DNA from: an uncultured Bacilli bacterium
Lineage (GTDB): Bacteria; Bacillota_I; Bacilli_A; RF39; UBA660
Assembly: GCA_910580185.1 (NCBI GenBank)
Contig: CAJTWC010000008.1
Location: 1-64,000 of the forward strand
Direction of reading: 5' to 3'
Length of the DNA stretch: 64,000 bases
The position numbers and the translations under genes are program-made. Positions 51,995-60,090 of the stretch are shown here, one piece after another. Every line of letters starts with the position of its first letter. Within the stretch, counting starts at the first letter, position 1. The notes beneath the pieces are model-generated. The model was not told the origin of the DNA. It made no database searches and was given only the letters and a program-made list of their open reading frames with translations.

Positions 51995-52025
51995 AAAATC
52001 TTACATTACACGGTAAGATTTTTTC
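51995..52025 (+). terminator. Second terminator-like hairpin
   Basis: AATCTTAC (51997-52004) and GTAAGATT (52013-52020) followed by T4. No gene lies between this and the tRNA terminator, so it may back up the first one. Confidence 0.6.
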
Positions 52026-52076
52026 TTGAATATTTTCTAATATAATGTATAATATCACTCATAGGACGTGATTTAT

Positions 52077-52313
52077 ATGTTAAATAAAAATAATCCAAAT
52101 ATAAAAGATGTAATAATTAACTTTAGTGATTTAGTTAAACTTAAAGATAAAATAGATGAATTAGAAGAAAAAAATAGAAAAGAATCAAATGAGTATGATA
52201 GCATTGTTATTGCTTTTTTAGCCGCCGCTAAAAGATATTATAATATTAAAAATGCAGACTATCATAGTTTGTTAGCGATATATGAAGAAGAAAAAAATAC
52301 ATTAGTTCATTGA
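52077..52313 (+). CDS. Small helical protein, unknown
   Basis: A 78-residue cytoplasmic, charged, probably helical protein with a short coiled-coil stretch (LKDKIDELEEKNRKES). ATG 52077 is preferred to 52068 because TAGGACGTGAT lies upstream. No family recognised. A second short frame overlaps its stop and may be its partner or, if a frameshift exists, its continuation. Confidence 0.55.
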   Translation: MLNKNNPNIKDVIINFSDLVKLKDKIDELEEKNRKESNEYDSIVIAFLAAAKRYYNIKNADYHSLLAIYEEEKNTLVH

Positions 52314-52468
52314 TAAAGTCTAATGCTAAAAATAAAGATAATTATTTAGAAACATTATTTTATCGTAATCAATTTTGTAATACACCAAATAATTATGATT
52401 CTGATTATTATGATTTTGATGAAGAATTATCACCAGATGAAATTATTTCAATAAAAAAAGGAAATTAG
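52310..52468 (+). CDS. Small acidic protein, 52 aa, possible
   Basis: An open frame from TTG 52310, overlapping the previous stop codon, to TAG 52466-52468. The product is acidic and rich in Asn, Asp and Tyr. It lacks a clear ribosome site and so would depend on coupling. It ends exactly within the terminator stem at 52456, which supports that it is the natural 3' end of the transcript. Low confidence as a separate gene. Confidence 0.4.
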   Translation: MIKSNAKNKDNYLETLFYRNQFCNTPNNYDSDYYDFDEELSPDEIISIKKGN

Positions 52469-52490
52469 ATGATTTTACTAATTTCCTTTT
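52456..52490. terminator. Bidirectional terminator
   Basis: A perfect 13-base inverted repeat AAAAGGAAATTAG (52456-52468)/CTAATTTCCTTTT (52478-52490) shared by the small genes and the convergent lipid-kinase gene. Confidence 0.9.
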
Positions 52491-53410
52491 CTTTTTAGTA
52501 CTTTAATTTGATTAGCTACTTCAAAAGTAACAGTAGGATTATCTTTATTAGGTAATACTAAAGATTTTTCTCCGTCATTATCAAATACATACTTAGGATA
52601 AACATCATTAAAAGTTAGCTTAATTTTACGTGCTTTATCTAATACTAAATAATCTTTGTATTTTCTTATGTCAATATCATTTTTTAAGTAGTCTTTTACA
52701 ATGCTTGAAATTAATTTTGCATTTGCTTCAGTAATAAGAAGAAGCTCTAATCTTCCATCATCTAATAAGGCATCTTTATATAAATCAATTCCAGCAAATC
52801 CTTTTGAATTTGATACAGCACCTAGTATGCAACTAGTATTTCCACTAATGTTTTCAGTTTCGTAGCTTATATTATATTTGACAGGAGCTTTAAGTAAGTA
52901 AGGTGCTGCAGTAGCAACATAACTACCAGTTTTAAATATCTTTTTAAAGCCTCTTGGTGTTTTAAATGGTACGTGTGCTAAATATCCAAAAACAGAGGTA
53001 TAAGCTACAAATTCATCATTTACTTTAAAAGAATCCATTTTTGCTATTTCACCGTTTAAAATATCTTCTGTTATCTTACCAGCGTCTTTATATCTAACAT
53101 TATAATTTTTTGCCATGTCATTAGCAGTTCCCGTAGGAACATGTGCATATAATCCTTGTTGCTTTATCATATTAAAACCTTTATATGCTTCACTTACGGT
53201 TCCATCTCCACCCAAAGTGATAATAAGTTCACTTTCTTTATCGGTTTCCATAATTAGCTTTGTTATGTTTCCTTGTTCTTTGCTCGCTATTACATCAGCT
53301 GTTAATCCGTTTTCTTTTACTGTATCATAAATGCTATTTAGTTTATTAATACTAAATCCACTAGATACTGGATTATATAAAATTGTACAATTTTTAATGT
53401 CTTTAATCAT
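52478..53410 (-). CDS. dgkB: Diacylglycerol/lipid kinase (DagK/YegS family)
   Basis: A 310-residue lipid kinase. N-terminal catalytic domain with ILYNPVSSG, the glycine loop LIITLGGDGTVSEAYKG and the nucleotide motif VPTGTANDMAKN; the C-terminal beta domain has AGIDLYKDALLDDGRLELLLI. In Gram-positives DgkB recycles diacylglycerol from lipoteichoic acid synthesis. Undecaprenol or a related lipid is an alternative substrate. Start at 53410 (MIKDIKN), with TAGGAG seven bases upstream. Confidence 0.92.
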   Translation of the reverse strand: MIKDIKNCTILYNPVSSGFSINKLNSIYDTVKENGLTADVIASKEQGNITKLIMETDKESELIITLGGDGTVSEAYKGFNMIKQQGLYAHVPTGTANDMAKNYNVRYKDAGKITEDILNGEIAKMDSFKVNDEFVAYTSVFGYLAHVPFKTPRGFKKIFKTGSYVATAAPYLLKAPVKYNISYETENISGNTSCILGAVSNSKGFAGIDLYKDALLDDGRLELLLITEANAKLISSIVKDYLKNDIDIRKYKDYLVLDKARKIKLTFNDVYPKYVFDNDGEKSLVLPNKDNPTVTFEVANQIKVLKRKGN

Positions 53411-53550
53411 AAAATAACTCCTAACTCCCAATTATAATACCATATTTTAATGATTTTTAAAGAAAAAATAAAAAAAATTAATTTTTTTTCATTTTTTTAG
53501 GGGAATTTTAAAAAATTTGACTAACTATAAAGTAGAGGAGGAAATAAAAG

Positions 53551-55581
53551 ATGAAAAAATGCTTTGTTAGTCAAAGATCTGTAAATGATTGTGCGGTTGC
53601 CTGTTTAACAACTATTTTAAAATTATACGGTAAAGAAATTAGTTATGAAGATGTGAAAAAAAGTCTTAAAGTAGATAAAGAAGGTTCTACAGCTTACGAT
53701 ATTATTAAAACGGCTAGAAAGTATAATTTGTATGCGACTGGCTATAAAGGTTATGAATTAAATGATGATTCTAAATTTCCATTTATTGCTCACACGGTAT
53801 ATAATGAAATACAACACTTTGTAGTAGTACTTAGCACTAATAAATATCTGGTAACCATATATGATCCTGCTGGTGGTAAGAAAATGATAAATAAAGAAGA
53901 ATTTAATAAGATATATACAGGTATAGCAATAACATTTGATGATATAAACTTATCATATAAATTCCTTTTTAAAAATAAAAAATCTGTTATAAACATTACC
54001 TTTTTTGTTCTATTCTTGTCAATTTTTAATATTTTATATTCTTATTTGTTATCATATGTTTTGCAAAGTAAACTAAAAAGTATAGGTAAGTTTATCATTA
54101 TATTATCACTATTAGCTATTTTAAAAGAACTTTTTAATGTTGTTAAAAATAGTTATTTATTAAAGTACAGAGTAAATACAGATCTTGCTATAACAATTCC
54201 CACTCTAAAAAAAGTTTTATTTCTTCCTTTAGAATATTATCAGGAGTCTAATAGTGGTGAGTTAATATCTAAAATAAATGATTTATCTTATGTCAAAGAG
54301 ATGTATTTTTCTGTAAGTGAGGTATTATTTGTTAATTTAATAGTAATTATTTTTTCTCTTATTTGTATTTGTTTTATTTCTTTTCAAATTTTTTTATTTA
54401 TTTTATTAATAATTTTATTGATGTTAATTTTAAATAAGTTATTTTATAATAAATATGCATATAAAAATTATAACCTACAAATGGATAATGAAATATTAGC
54501 AAAAAATATTTCTGATTCTATAGAAAGAGCATCTCTAATTAGTAATTTGGGTAAGCAAAAGTATTTTTCATGGAAAATAACATCTAAGTACAAAGCGTTT
54601 ATTAATGAATATAAAAATGCATCTAGATTGTATATTGTTAAAGATTTTGCTTCCAAAATTATAAGTGTAGTATTAATACTGTTATCTATCTTTATTATTT
54701 ATAATGGTAATGAAACAAACCTTTTATTTATGATATATTTAGAAAGTATGATAGTAGATTCTATGTTTAATATATGTATGTTGGAAGAGGTGTATGCTAA
54801 TTATAAAGGTTCGTATAGAAGATTAAGCCTTTTTTATAAAAGTAAAACAAATATTATAGAATCTAATAAAATTGATATTAAAACTATATTATTTAATAAC
54901 ATTAGTTTAAAAAGAGGAGATGGTTTGTTTGTTCAAGGTAAAACTGGTAGTGGCAAAACAACTTTTTTTAAGAAGCTAGTTAATAATTCTATAGATTTTA
55001 AAATCAATAATGTTTCTTCGTCTTATTACGACATGGCTGATATTAAAAAATCAATTTTATATGTTGATCAAAAATCTAAGTTATTTAACATGAGTATTAT
55101 TGATAATATTATGTTAGGTGATAGTTTAAATATTAGGCCTAATACTTATAAAGTAATTAGTAATATGTTATATAAAGATGGTAAGGATGAGTCTTATATT
55201 ATTAATAATCAGCAAGACAATATATCAGCAGGAGAGTCCAAACTAATATTAATTGCGCAAGCACTTAATATTGGTTCAGATGTAATAATATTTGATGAAA
55301 CAACAAATGAGCTAGATGAGGTATCTGAAAAGAAATTGTTTGAAGTAATTTTAAAAGAATACAAAGATAAAATTATTATATTAATATCACATAGACCTAG
55401 TAATAAATCATTATTTAATAAGTGTATGAGTTTTTCTTCTGGTAGAATTCTTAATTATGAAAGGAGATTAGATGAAAAAATTAAAAGCGAAAGAATTAAA
55501 ACACATAAAAGCAGGCGCAATAAGCGGTTGGCTAATAGCCGGAATAATAGCAGGAGTAACATTCGTAGTAGGAATATTTGA
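53551..55581 (+). CDS. Peptidase-containing ABC transporter (C39, bacteriocin type)
   Basis: A 676-residue exporter that cleaves double-glycine-type leaders and secretes the peptide. C39 peptidase domain: Gln8 and catalytic Cys14 in SQRSVNDCAVACL, His in EIQHFVVVL (about residue 89), Asp in YDPAGG. A transmembrane domain of about six segments (about 145-420) follows, then the ATPase domain with Walker A GKTGSGKTTFFKKL, signature ISAGESKLILIAQAL, Walker B VIIFDETTNELDE and H-loop ISHRPSN. The ribosome site is AGAGGAGG. The last 36 codons (an Arg/Asn/Ser-rich tail) overlap the first peptide gene in another frame, so the natural end may once have been earlier. It leads a peptide locus. Confidence 0.95.
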   Translation: MKKCFVSQRSVNDCAVACLTTILKLYGKEISYEDVKKSLKVDKEGSTAYDIIKTARKYNLYATGYKGYELNDDSKFPFIAHTVYNEIQHFVVVLSTNKYLVTIYDPAGGKKMINKEEFNKIYTGIAITFDDINLSYKFLFKNKKSVINITFFVLFLSIFNILYSYLLSYVLQSKLKSIGKFIIILSLLAILKELFNVVKNSYLLKYRVNTDLAITIPTLKKVLFLPLEYYQESNSGELISKINDLSYVKEMYFSVSEVLFVNLIVIIFSLICICFISFQIFLFILLIILLMLILNKLFYNKYAYKNYNLQMDNEILAKNISDSIERASLISNLGKQKYFSWKITSKYKAFINEYKNASRLYIVKDFASKIISVVLILLSIFIIYNGNETNLLFMIYLESMIVDSMFNICMLEEVYANYKGSYRRLSLFYKSKTNIIESNKIDIKTILFNNISLKRGDGLFVQGKTGSGKTTFFKKLVNNSIDFKINNVSSSYYDMADIKKSILYVDQKSKLFNMSIIDNIMLGDSLNIRPNTYKVISNMLYKDGKDESYIINNQQDNISAGESKLILIAQALNIGSDVIIFDETTNELDEVSEKKLFEVILKEYKDKIIILISHRPSNKSLFNKCMSFSSGRILNYERRLDEKIKSERIKTHKSRRNKRLANSRNNSRSNIRSRNI

Positions 55582-55612
55582 TGGTATAGCACGCCCATTT
55601 AAGTGCAGATAG
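55472..55612 (+). CDS. Leader-type peptide 1 (bacteriocin/pheromone precursor)
   Basis: A 46-residue precursor with AAAGGAG upstream of ATG 55472, overlapping the transporter gene's 3' end. Leader MKKLKAKELKHIKAGA fits the pattern cut by C39 transporters (ELxxIxxG with Gly-Ala at -2/-1). The predicted mature part begins ISGWLIAGIIAG, is hydrophobic with GxxxG-like spacing, and ends PFKCR with a single Cys. The leader, tiny size and adjacent transporter make a secreted peptide likely; whether it is an antimicrobial or a signal cannot be told. Confidence 0.75.
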   Translation: MKKLKAKELKHIKAGAISGWLIAGIIAGVTFVVGIFDGIARPFKCR

Positions 55613-55625
55613 GAAAGGAGAAAAT

Positions 55626-55793
55626 ATGAAATTATCAAATAAAGAATTAAAATGTGTAAAAGCAGGTGCAGCAATAAGTTCCACCTTAATAAATTCACTT
55701 ATTAAAGGTATTAATAGTTTTTTAGATATAGGTAGGTATTTAGGAAGTAGTATAAGAAGAATGGTGAGTGGTAATTCATGTCCATTAAGGTAA
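55626..55793 (+). CDS. Leader-type peptide 2 (bacteriocin/pheromone precursor)
   Basis: A 55-residue precursor with AAAGGAG upstream of ATG 55626. Leader MKLSNKELKCVKAGA is clearly related to that of peptide 1 (KELKxxKAGA). The predicted mature part is amphipathic, contains IGRYLGSSIRR and ends NSCPLR, again with one Cys near the C-terminus. Two different leader peptides in tandem resemble two-peptide (class IIb) bacteriocins, where both are needed. Confidence 0.75.
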   Translation: MKLSNKELKCVKAGAAISSTLINSLIKGINSFLDIGRYLGSSIRRMVSGNSCPLR

Positions 55794-55927
55794 AGAAATT
55801 ATCAAAAATAGTTTTAACAATTATTACATTGCCTATAATATGTAATTTAATATATTATGCAACAAGTTTTATTTTACAACTAGGTAGAATAGTAGGTAGT
55901 ATAATTAGAGTAATAATGAGTTTATAA
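55778..55927 (+). CDS. Small hydrophobic peptide 3 (immunity-like or paralogue)
   Basis: A 49-residue hydrophobic, basic peptide starting at ATG 55778 inside the end of peptide 2. It has no double-glycine leader. The segment LGRIVGSIIRVIM resembles IGRYLGSSIRRMV of peptide 2, so it may derive from the same ancestor. A one-segment membrane peptide next to bacteriocin precursors would suit an immunity protein. No strong ribosome site; coupling to peptide 2 is likely. Confidence 0.5.
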   Translation: MSIKVKKLSKIVLTIITLPIICNLIYYATSFILQLGRIVGSIIRVIMSL

Positions 55928-56088
55928 GTATATGTATGTAACAAGGGAGTATATAAATGCTGTATTTAATGTTTTAATTTAAGATTATAAATTAAGAAAA
56001 ATAATAAAGAATTATTAATGGTATATAAAATTCATATCATTTTCGTTCGATAAAATACAAGTTTTTTTGATAAAATACTAAAAAAATG

Positions 56089-56117
56089 TTGTAATAACCT
56101 TTTTAAGGTGTTATAAT
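56089..56117 (+). promoter_or_regulatory. Promoter of rpsU
   Basis: TTGTAA (56089-56094), 17-base spacer, perfect TATAAT (56112-56117). Confidence 0.7.
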
Positions 56118-56154
56118 CATTAGTAGTAAAAAAAGAGAGGGGGGAAAGGAAAAT

Positions 56155-56355
56155 ATGATATCTGTTCAAGTTAAAAATGGAAACGTTGATGCAGCATTAA
56201 AAAAGTTTAAACAAAGAGTAGCTAAAAGCGGTCTCCCTTCTGAAATAAAGAAGAAACAACAATATGATAAACCTGGAATTCAAAGAAGAAACGCTAAGAA
56301 AGAAGCTATTAAAAACAGCCGTAAGGCAGCTAAACGTGAAAGAAGAGATTCCTAG
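56155..56355 (+). CDS. rpsU: Ribosomal protein bS21
   Basis: A 66-residue basic protein of the small ribosomal subunit: VQVKNGNVDAALKKFKQRVAKSG, then the RRNAKKEAIKNSRKAAKRER tail. Length and sequence are normal for Firmicutes except that the start reads MISVQVKN. Its own promoter lies upstream, a G-rich ribosome site precedes ATG 56155 and a terminator follows. Confidence 0.97.
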   Translation: MISVQVKNGNVDAALKKFKQRVAKSGLPSEIKKKQQYDKPGIQRRNAKKEAIKNSRKAAKRERRDS

Positions 56356-56380
56356 TTTTTCTTTGCTCATAGTATAAATT

Positions 56381-56412
56381 GACTTACTAGTAAAATAGTA
56401 AGTCTTTTTCTT
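56381..56412 (+). terminator. Terminator after rpsU
   Basis: GACTTACTA (56381-56389) and TAGTAAGTC (56396-56404), then T5. Confidence 0.88.
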
Positions 56413-56521
56413 TTTTGACATAATATTGTAACAATTATTATTTATAATGAAAGAGTAGTTAGAAATAGTGGTTATTCTAACTATATATACACTAAAAAAT
56501 ACTTACTCCTTTATACCACTC

Positions 56522-56550
56522 AAAAAGAAACCTACATCAGGTTTCTTTTT
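56522..56550. terminator. Terminator at the sigG 3' end
   Basis: AAAAAGAAACCT (56522-56533) and AGGTTTCTTTTT (56539-56550), a perfect inverted repeat, T-rich on both strands, overlapping the sigG stop. Confidence 0.9.
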
Positions 56551-57334
56551 ACATTATTTTTCTTTTGAGTTCATCGATGCCTGATTTTTCAAGTCTTGAT
56601 ACCTGAGCTTGTGATATACCAATTTCCTCAGCTATTTCCATTTGTGTTTTTCCGATTAAAAATCTTTCGGTAACTATTTTTCTTTCTTTTTCTTTTAAAT
56701 TTTTTACAGCGGAATTAAGTGATATTAATATATCCCAATTTGAAGCTTTGTCTTTTTTTGATTCTATTTGATCTTCTAAAAAGATTGTATCGCCACCATT
56801 ATCATATATAGGTTCAAACATACTTATAGGGTCTTTCATTGCATCGATTGCAATTATAACATCTATTTCTTCTACCTCTAATTTTTCGGCTACCTCTTTA
56901 TTAGTCATTTCCTTTCCGTAGGTCATAAAGTATTCTTCTTTAGTTCTTAATATTTTATATGCTAAATCTTTTATACTACGTGATATTCTAAGATTGCTAT
57001 TATCTCTTAAATATCTTCTTATTTCACCTAAAATCAAAGGAACTGCATAGGTGGAAAATTTAACCCCATGATTTAAATCAAAATTATCAATCGCTTTCAT
57101 TAAACCGACACAACCGATTTGAAAAAGATCATCCATATTATCACATCTGTTTTGATATCTTTTTAGGATTGATAAGACTAATTTTAGATTACCTTCAGCT
57201 AGTTCATCCCTAGCTTTTGTATCTCCGTTTTGTAATCTTTTAAATAATGCTTCTTTTTCTTTATCAGATAATATTTTTATGTCATTCGTGTTTATTCCTA
57301 TTATTTCTACTTTATATTTTGCTATAATAATCAT
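56549..57334 (-). CDS. sigG: Forespore sigma factor SigG
   Basis: Forespore-specific sigma factor (261 residues as given). It follows SigG throughout: KYKVEIIGINTNDIKIL, NLKLVLSILKRYQNR, DDLFQIGCVGLMKAIDNFDL, KFSTYAVPLILGEIRRYLRD, SMFEPIYDNGGD and the C-terminal TQMEIAEEIGISQAQVSRLEKS. The start is uncertain: at ATG 57334 the AAAGG ribosome site directly touches the start codon. Other SigG proteins begin only about four residues before KVE, so initiation at a downstream ATT or ATA codon is possible. It is unlinked from spoIIGA-sigE, unlike in B. subtilis. Confidence 0.95.
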   Translation of the reverse strand: MIIIAKYKVEIIGINTNDIKILSDKEKEALFKRLQNGDTKARDELAEGNLKLVLSILKRYQNRCDNMDDLFQIGCVGLMKAIDNFDLNHGVKFSTYAVPLILGEIRRYLRDNSNLRISRSIKDLAYKILRTKEEYFMTYGKEMTNKEVAEKLEVEEIDVIIAIDAMKDPISMFEPIYDNGGDTIFLEDQIESKKDKASNWDILISLNSAVKNLKEKERKIVTERFLIGKTQMEIAEEIGISQAQVSRLEKSGIDELKRKIM

Positions 57335-57408
57335 CCTTTCTTTCTTGTAATGGATGATATTTTTATTTTTTATGCAAAAAAAAACATATAATTTAATAGG
57401 TGATTAAT

Positions 57409-57630
57409 ATGCGTTTGTCAGATTTACAAAATAAAGATGTAGTAGATGTTTCATCAGGAGTTAAACTCGGCTCAATTATAGATATTGAAATATCTAATGA
57501 TGGTAATATAGAAAAAATTTATATATATACTAAAAAAGGATTTTTAAATATCACAAAGGAAGAAGAAATAATATTGTGGCACCAAATTACAAAAATAGGC
57601 TCTGATGTCATTTTAGTTAGTAGAAATTAA
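57409..57630 (+). CDS. ylmC: YlmC/YmxH-family PRC-barrel protein
   Basis: A 73-residue PRC-barrel protein: MRLSDLQNKDVVDVSSGVKLG, then DIEISNDGNI and the I-x-W-x-Q-I-xK-IGxDVILV ending. YlmC/YmxH proteins are associated with sporulation, and ylmC lies close to sigG in Bacilli, as here. ATG 57409 is chosen with AGGTGAT upstream. Function in detail is unknown. Confidence 0.9.
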   Translation: MRLSDLQNKDVVDVSSGVKLGSIIDIEISNDGNIEKIYIYTKKGFLNITKEEEIILWHQITKIGSDVILVSRN

Positions 57631-57770
57631 TGAAGTGTGCTATACTATATAATATGGAAATGTAAAATGGTATTTATATCATAGCTAATTAACTTTAATA
57701 ATATTTTTTTGTTATTAGTGTCAATATAGCATTTGTTTAATTAATTTAAAAAATGATATCAGGAGGAATT

Positions 57771-58745
57771 ATGAAAGAAAAAAGAAACCTGCTTAAAATA
57801 GCATCGTTATTAGAAATAATTTACGTAATAATAAATGCTATATATTATTTATTGTCGAACAAACAAAACGAAGAAATTATGGCAAATTTATTTTTTTCTT
57901 TCATGAATTTAATAATTGCATTTCTTCTTTTTAAGGAATCTAAAAAAGAAACTAACTTTTTAAAGAAAAACAAAATGATTATAATTTTTTGCTCTATATG
58001 GTTATTAATGGATTCAATCATCCCAGGAATATTAGGCTTATTATTTATAAATAGTATATCTGATAAAAAGAATAATAGTTTACCAGAAAATGAATACTTA
58101 AACAAAAAAGGGGATGTACTAAACTCTATTTTTCTTATCTTTTTATTTATTATAATAATGTTTATATTGCCATTATTTAATTTTTCAAAACATATACCAG
58201 TATATTTTATATACATAGTAATATTTTTACTAGTAATTGCATTAAACTTTAAACGTTTAAAAAACGATTTAAAACTATTTGTTGGTAACTTTAAATTATA
58301 TTTACCATTTATTATAAAAAGATATTTTATAATGCTAGGAGTTATGGTAATAGTAGCGCTGCCAATAGCTTTTTTAAACAAAGGTGAAGTATCGTCAAAT
58401 CAGCAAATGCTAAATAATATGTTTCAAAAATTACCATTAGTATCACTTGTATTATCTACGGTATATGCTCCATTTGTCGAAGAAAATATATTTAGATTAT
58501 CATTATCGAGAATAATAAAAAATAAAAGTTTATTTATTATAATAAGTGGATTTCTATTTGGCACACTTCATATGATAGATAAATTTACTTCTGTTTGGGA
58601 TTTACTATATATTTTTCAGTATTCTGCATTAGGAATATGTCTAGCTAAAGCATACGTTGATTCTAAAAATATTTTTGTTTCAATAAGCATGCACTTTATT
58701 CAAAACTTTTTAGCAGCAATGTTAATTTTGTTATTATATTTATAA
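57771..58745 (+). CDS. CPBP-family intramembrane metalloprotease
   Basis: A 324-residue protein with about eight transmembrane segments and an intact CPBP (Abi/Rce1-like) active site: PFVEENIFRLSLSRI (EExxxR), GFLFGTLHMID (FxxxH) and a final SISMHFIQNFLA (HxxxN). ATG 57771 has AGGAGG upstream. Substrate unknown; such proteases process membrane peptides or give bacteriocin immunity, so a link to the peptide locus 2 kb upstream is possible but not shown. It lies 10 bases before lspA. Confidence 0.9.
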   Translation: MKEKRNLLKIASLLEIIYVIINAIYYLLSNKQNEEIMANLFFSFMNLIIAFLLFKESKKETNFLKKNKMIIIFCSIWLLMDSIIPGILGLLFINSISDKKNNSLPENEYLNKKGDVLNSIFLIFLFIIIMFILPLFNFSKHIPVYFIYIVIFLLVIALNFKRLKNDLKLFVGNFKLYLPFIIKRYFIMLGVMVIVALPIAFLNKGEVSSNQQMLNNMFQKLPLVSLVLSTVYAPFVEENIFRLSLSRIIKNKSLFIIISGFLFGTLHMIDKFTSVWDLLYIFQYSALGICLAKAYVDSKNIFVSISMHFIQNFLAAMLILLLYL

Positions 58746-58755
58746 GGAGTTTATA

Positions 58756-59220
58756 ATGAAAAAGAAAATTATAATGATATCTTTATTTACTTTGATGTTA
58801 GATCAGTTGATAAAGATAGTTATATCAACTAATTTGCCTAATATTACGGTTATCCATAATTTTTTTTCACTAGTTTATGCTGAAAATACTGGAGTAGCTT
58901 TTAGTATGTTATCTGGAAATAGATTATTTATAATATTAATAACTATTTTATTATTAGGAGTTTTAATATATATGTTAGAAAAGGAATATGTAAATAGTAA
59001 ACAAAAATCAAAACTGGTTGTTTTAAGCTATGGATTTTTATTTGGTGGTATTACTGGCAATTTATTAGATAGAATAATAAGAGGTGTTGTAATAGATTAT
59101 GTTTCTCTTAACATATTCGGTTATCATTTACCAATTTTTAACTTAGCTGATTTATTTATAACTTTTGGAGTAATATTATTAATAATTAAAACATTAAAAG
59201 AGGATAAAAAGCATTGTTAA
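58756..59220 (+). CDS. lspA: Lipoprotein signal peptidase LspA
   Basis: Signal peptidase II (154 residues, four transmembrane segments) that removes lipoprotein signal peptides. Motifs: LDQLIKI near the start, VYAENTGVAFSML, GGITGNLLDRIIRGVVIDYV (first catalytic Asp region) and FNLADLFITFG (second catalytic Asp). AAGGAG precedes the ATG. rluD follows after a broken gene, echoing the lspA-rluD order of Bacilli. Confidence 0.96.
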   Translation: MKKKIIMISLFTLMLDQLIKIVISTNLPNITVIHNFFSLVYAENTGVAFSMLSGNRLFIILITILLLGVLIYMLEKEYVNSKQKSKLVVLSYGFLFGGITGNLLDRIIRGVVIDYVSLNIFGYHLPIFNLADLFITFGVILLIIKTLKEDKKHC

Positions 59221-59309
59221 GATGCTTTTTATTTTGGTCATCAGTTATATATGAAATTTGAAAGCTTTTTTTGTTTTTGATAACATATGTGTGCAAAAGA
59301 AGGCAAATT

Positions 59310-60014
59310 ATGAATAAATATGAAGAACAATATAAAGTAATAGAGAAAAAAAGCCACGATAAGGAATCATCAAAGACAAAAATTTCCGGATTGGATAAAA
59401 GGGGCGATACTTCCTAATTTAAATACTTCCTATATAATAAAAGAAGGCTTGATTGAATTAGCTTATTTAACCTATGGTGAAAATGTTGAAAAACAAAGAA
59501 AGCTTATGAATTCGCTGGTGATGGCTGGTTTTGTTAAGAATATAAAATATGATAATAATCAAAAAAATATATAATCATAACCAATAATGATAAAGAATAT
59601 ACGATTGGTCCTGCAATTGAAGATAATAGGGAAATTGCTCTTAATTGTAATGGACATTGTCATTCATATACAAAAGATATGTTAAAGCAAGCAATTGAAA
59701 ATACTAATTCTTATATTGATATTTTTGGTTGCTGTATTTTATATTATGATTTATTTAATAATCCTCATTATCACTCATATATAGTTCGAGATAATGATAA
59801 TATGATTTTTGACTTCGCCCATAATATAACAACAAGTGTAGATCTATATAATAATGAATTTGAATATAATATTCTTTTAAAAGAGAAAGCTTCAAAGATA
59901 TTGATAGGAATAGAAAAATTAAGAGCTATAGATAGCGAATTTGACAAATCGGAAATTAAAAATGAATTTTTGAAATATGCATTGCATAGTCAAATAACGA
60001 GAAAAAATAGGTAA
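59310..60014 (+). pseudogene. Frameshifted gene, unknown (possible papain-like fold)
   Basis: Three pieces of one gene in alternating frames: from ATG 59310 (MNKYEEQYKVIEKK), then a +1 shift at the A7 tract near 59346-59352 into a frame continuing to about 59572 (NHQRQKFPDWIKGAILPNL and on), then a return to the first frame at a second A7 tract near 59563-59569, ending at 60012-60014. The joined product would be about 235 residues. The last part has Cys-His (GHCHSYTKDM), His (NPHYHSYIVRD) and Asp (DFAHN) in an order that could be a cysteine-hydrolase triad. Two compensating shifts at poly-A runs could be decay, slippage-tolerant expression or assembly errors. Confidence 0.65.
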
Positions 60015-60090
60015 TTAGAATAATACTTTTATATGTTTTTGTCCTTTATTATTAAGTATGCTATAATATTATCAGTAAAGAGGAATTGAT

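Noticed and set aside
55943..55977. Six-codon ORF (MLYLMF) with AAGGGAG upstream
   Set aside because: Too short to support without conservation; short ATG frames are common in AT-rich intergenic DNA. Noted only because of the ribosome-like site.
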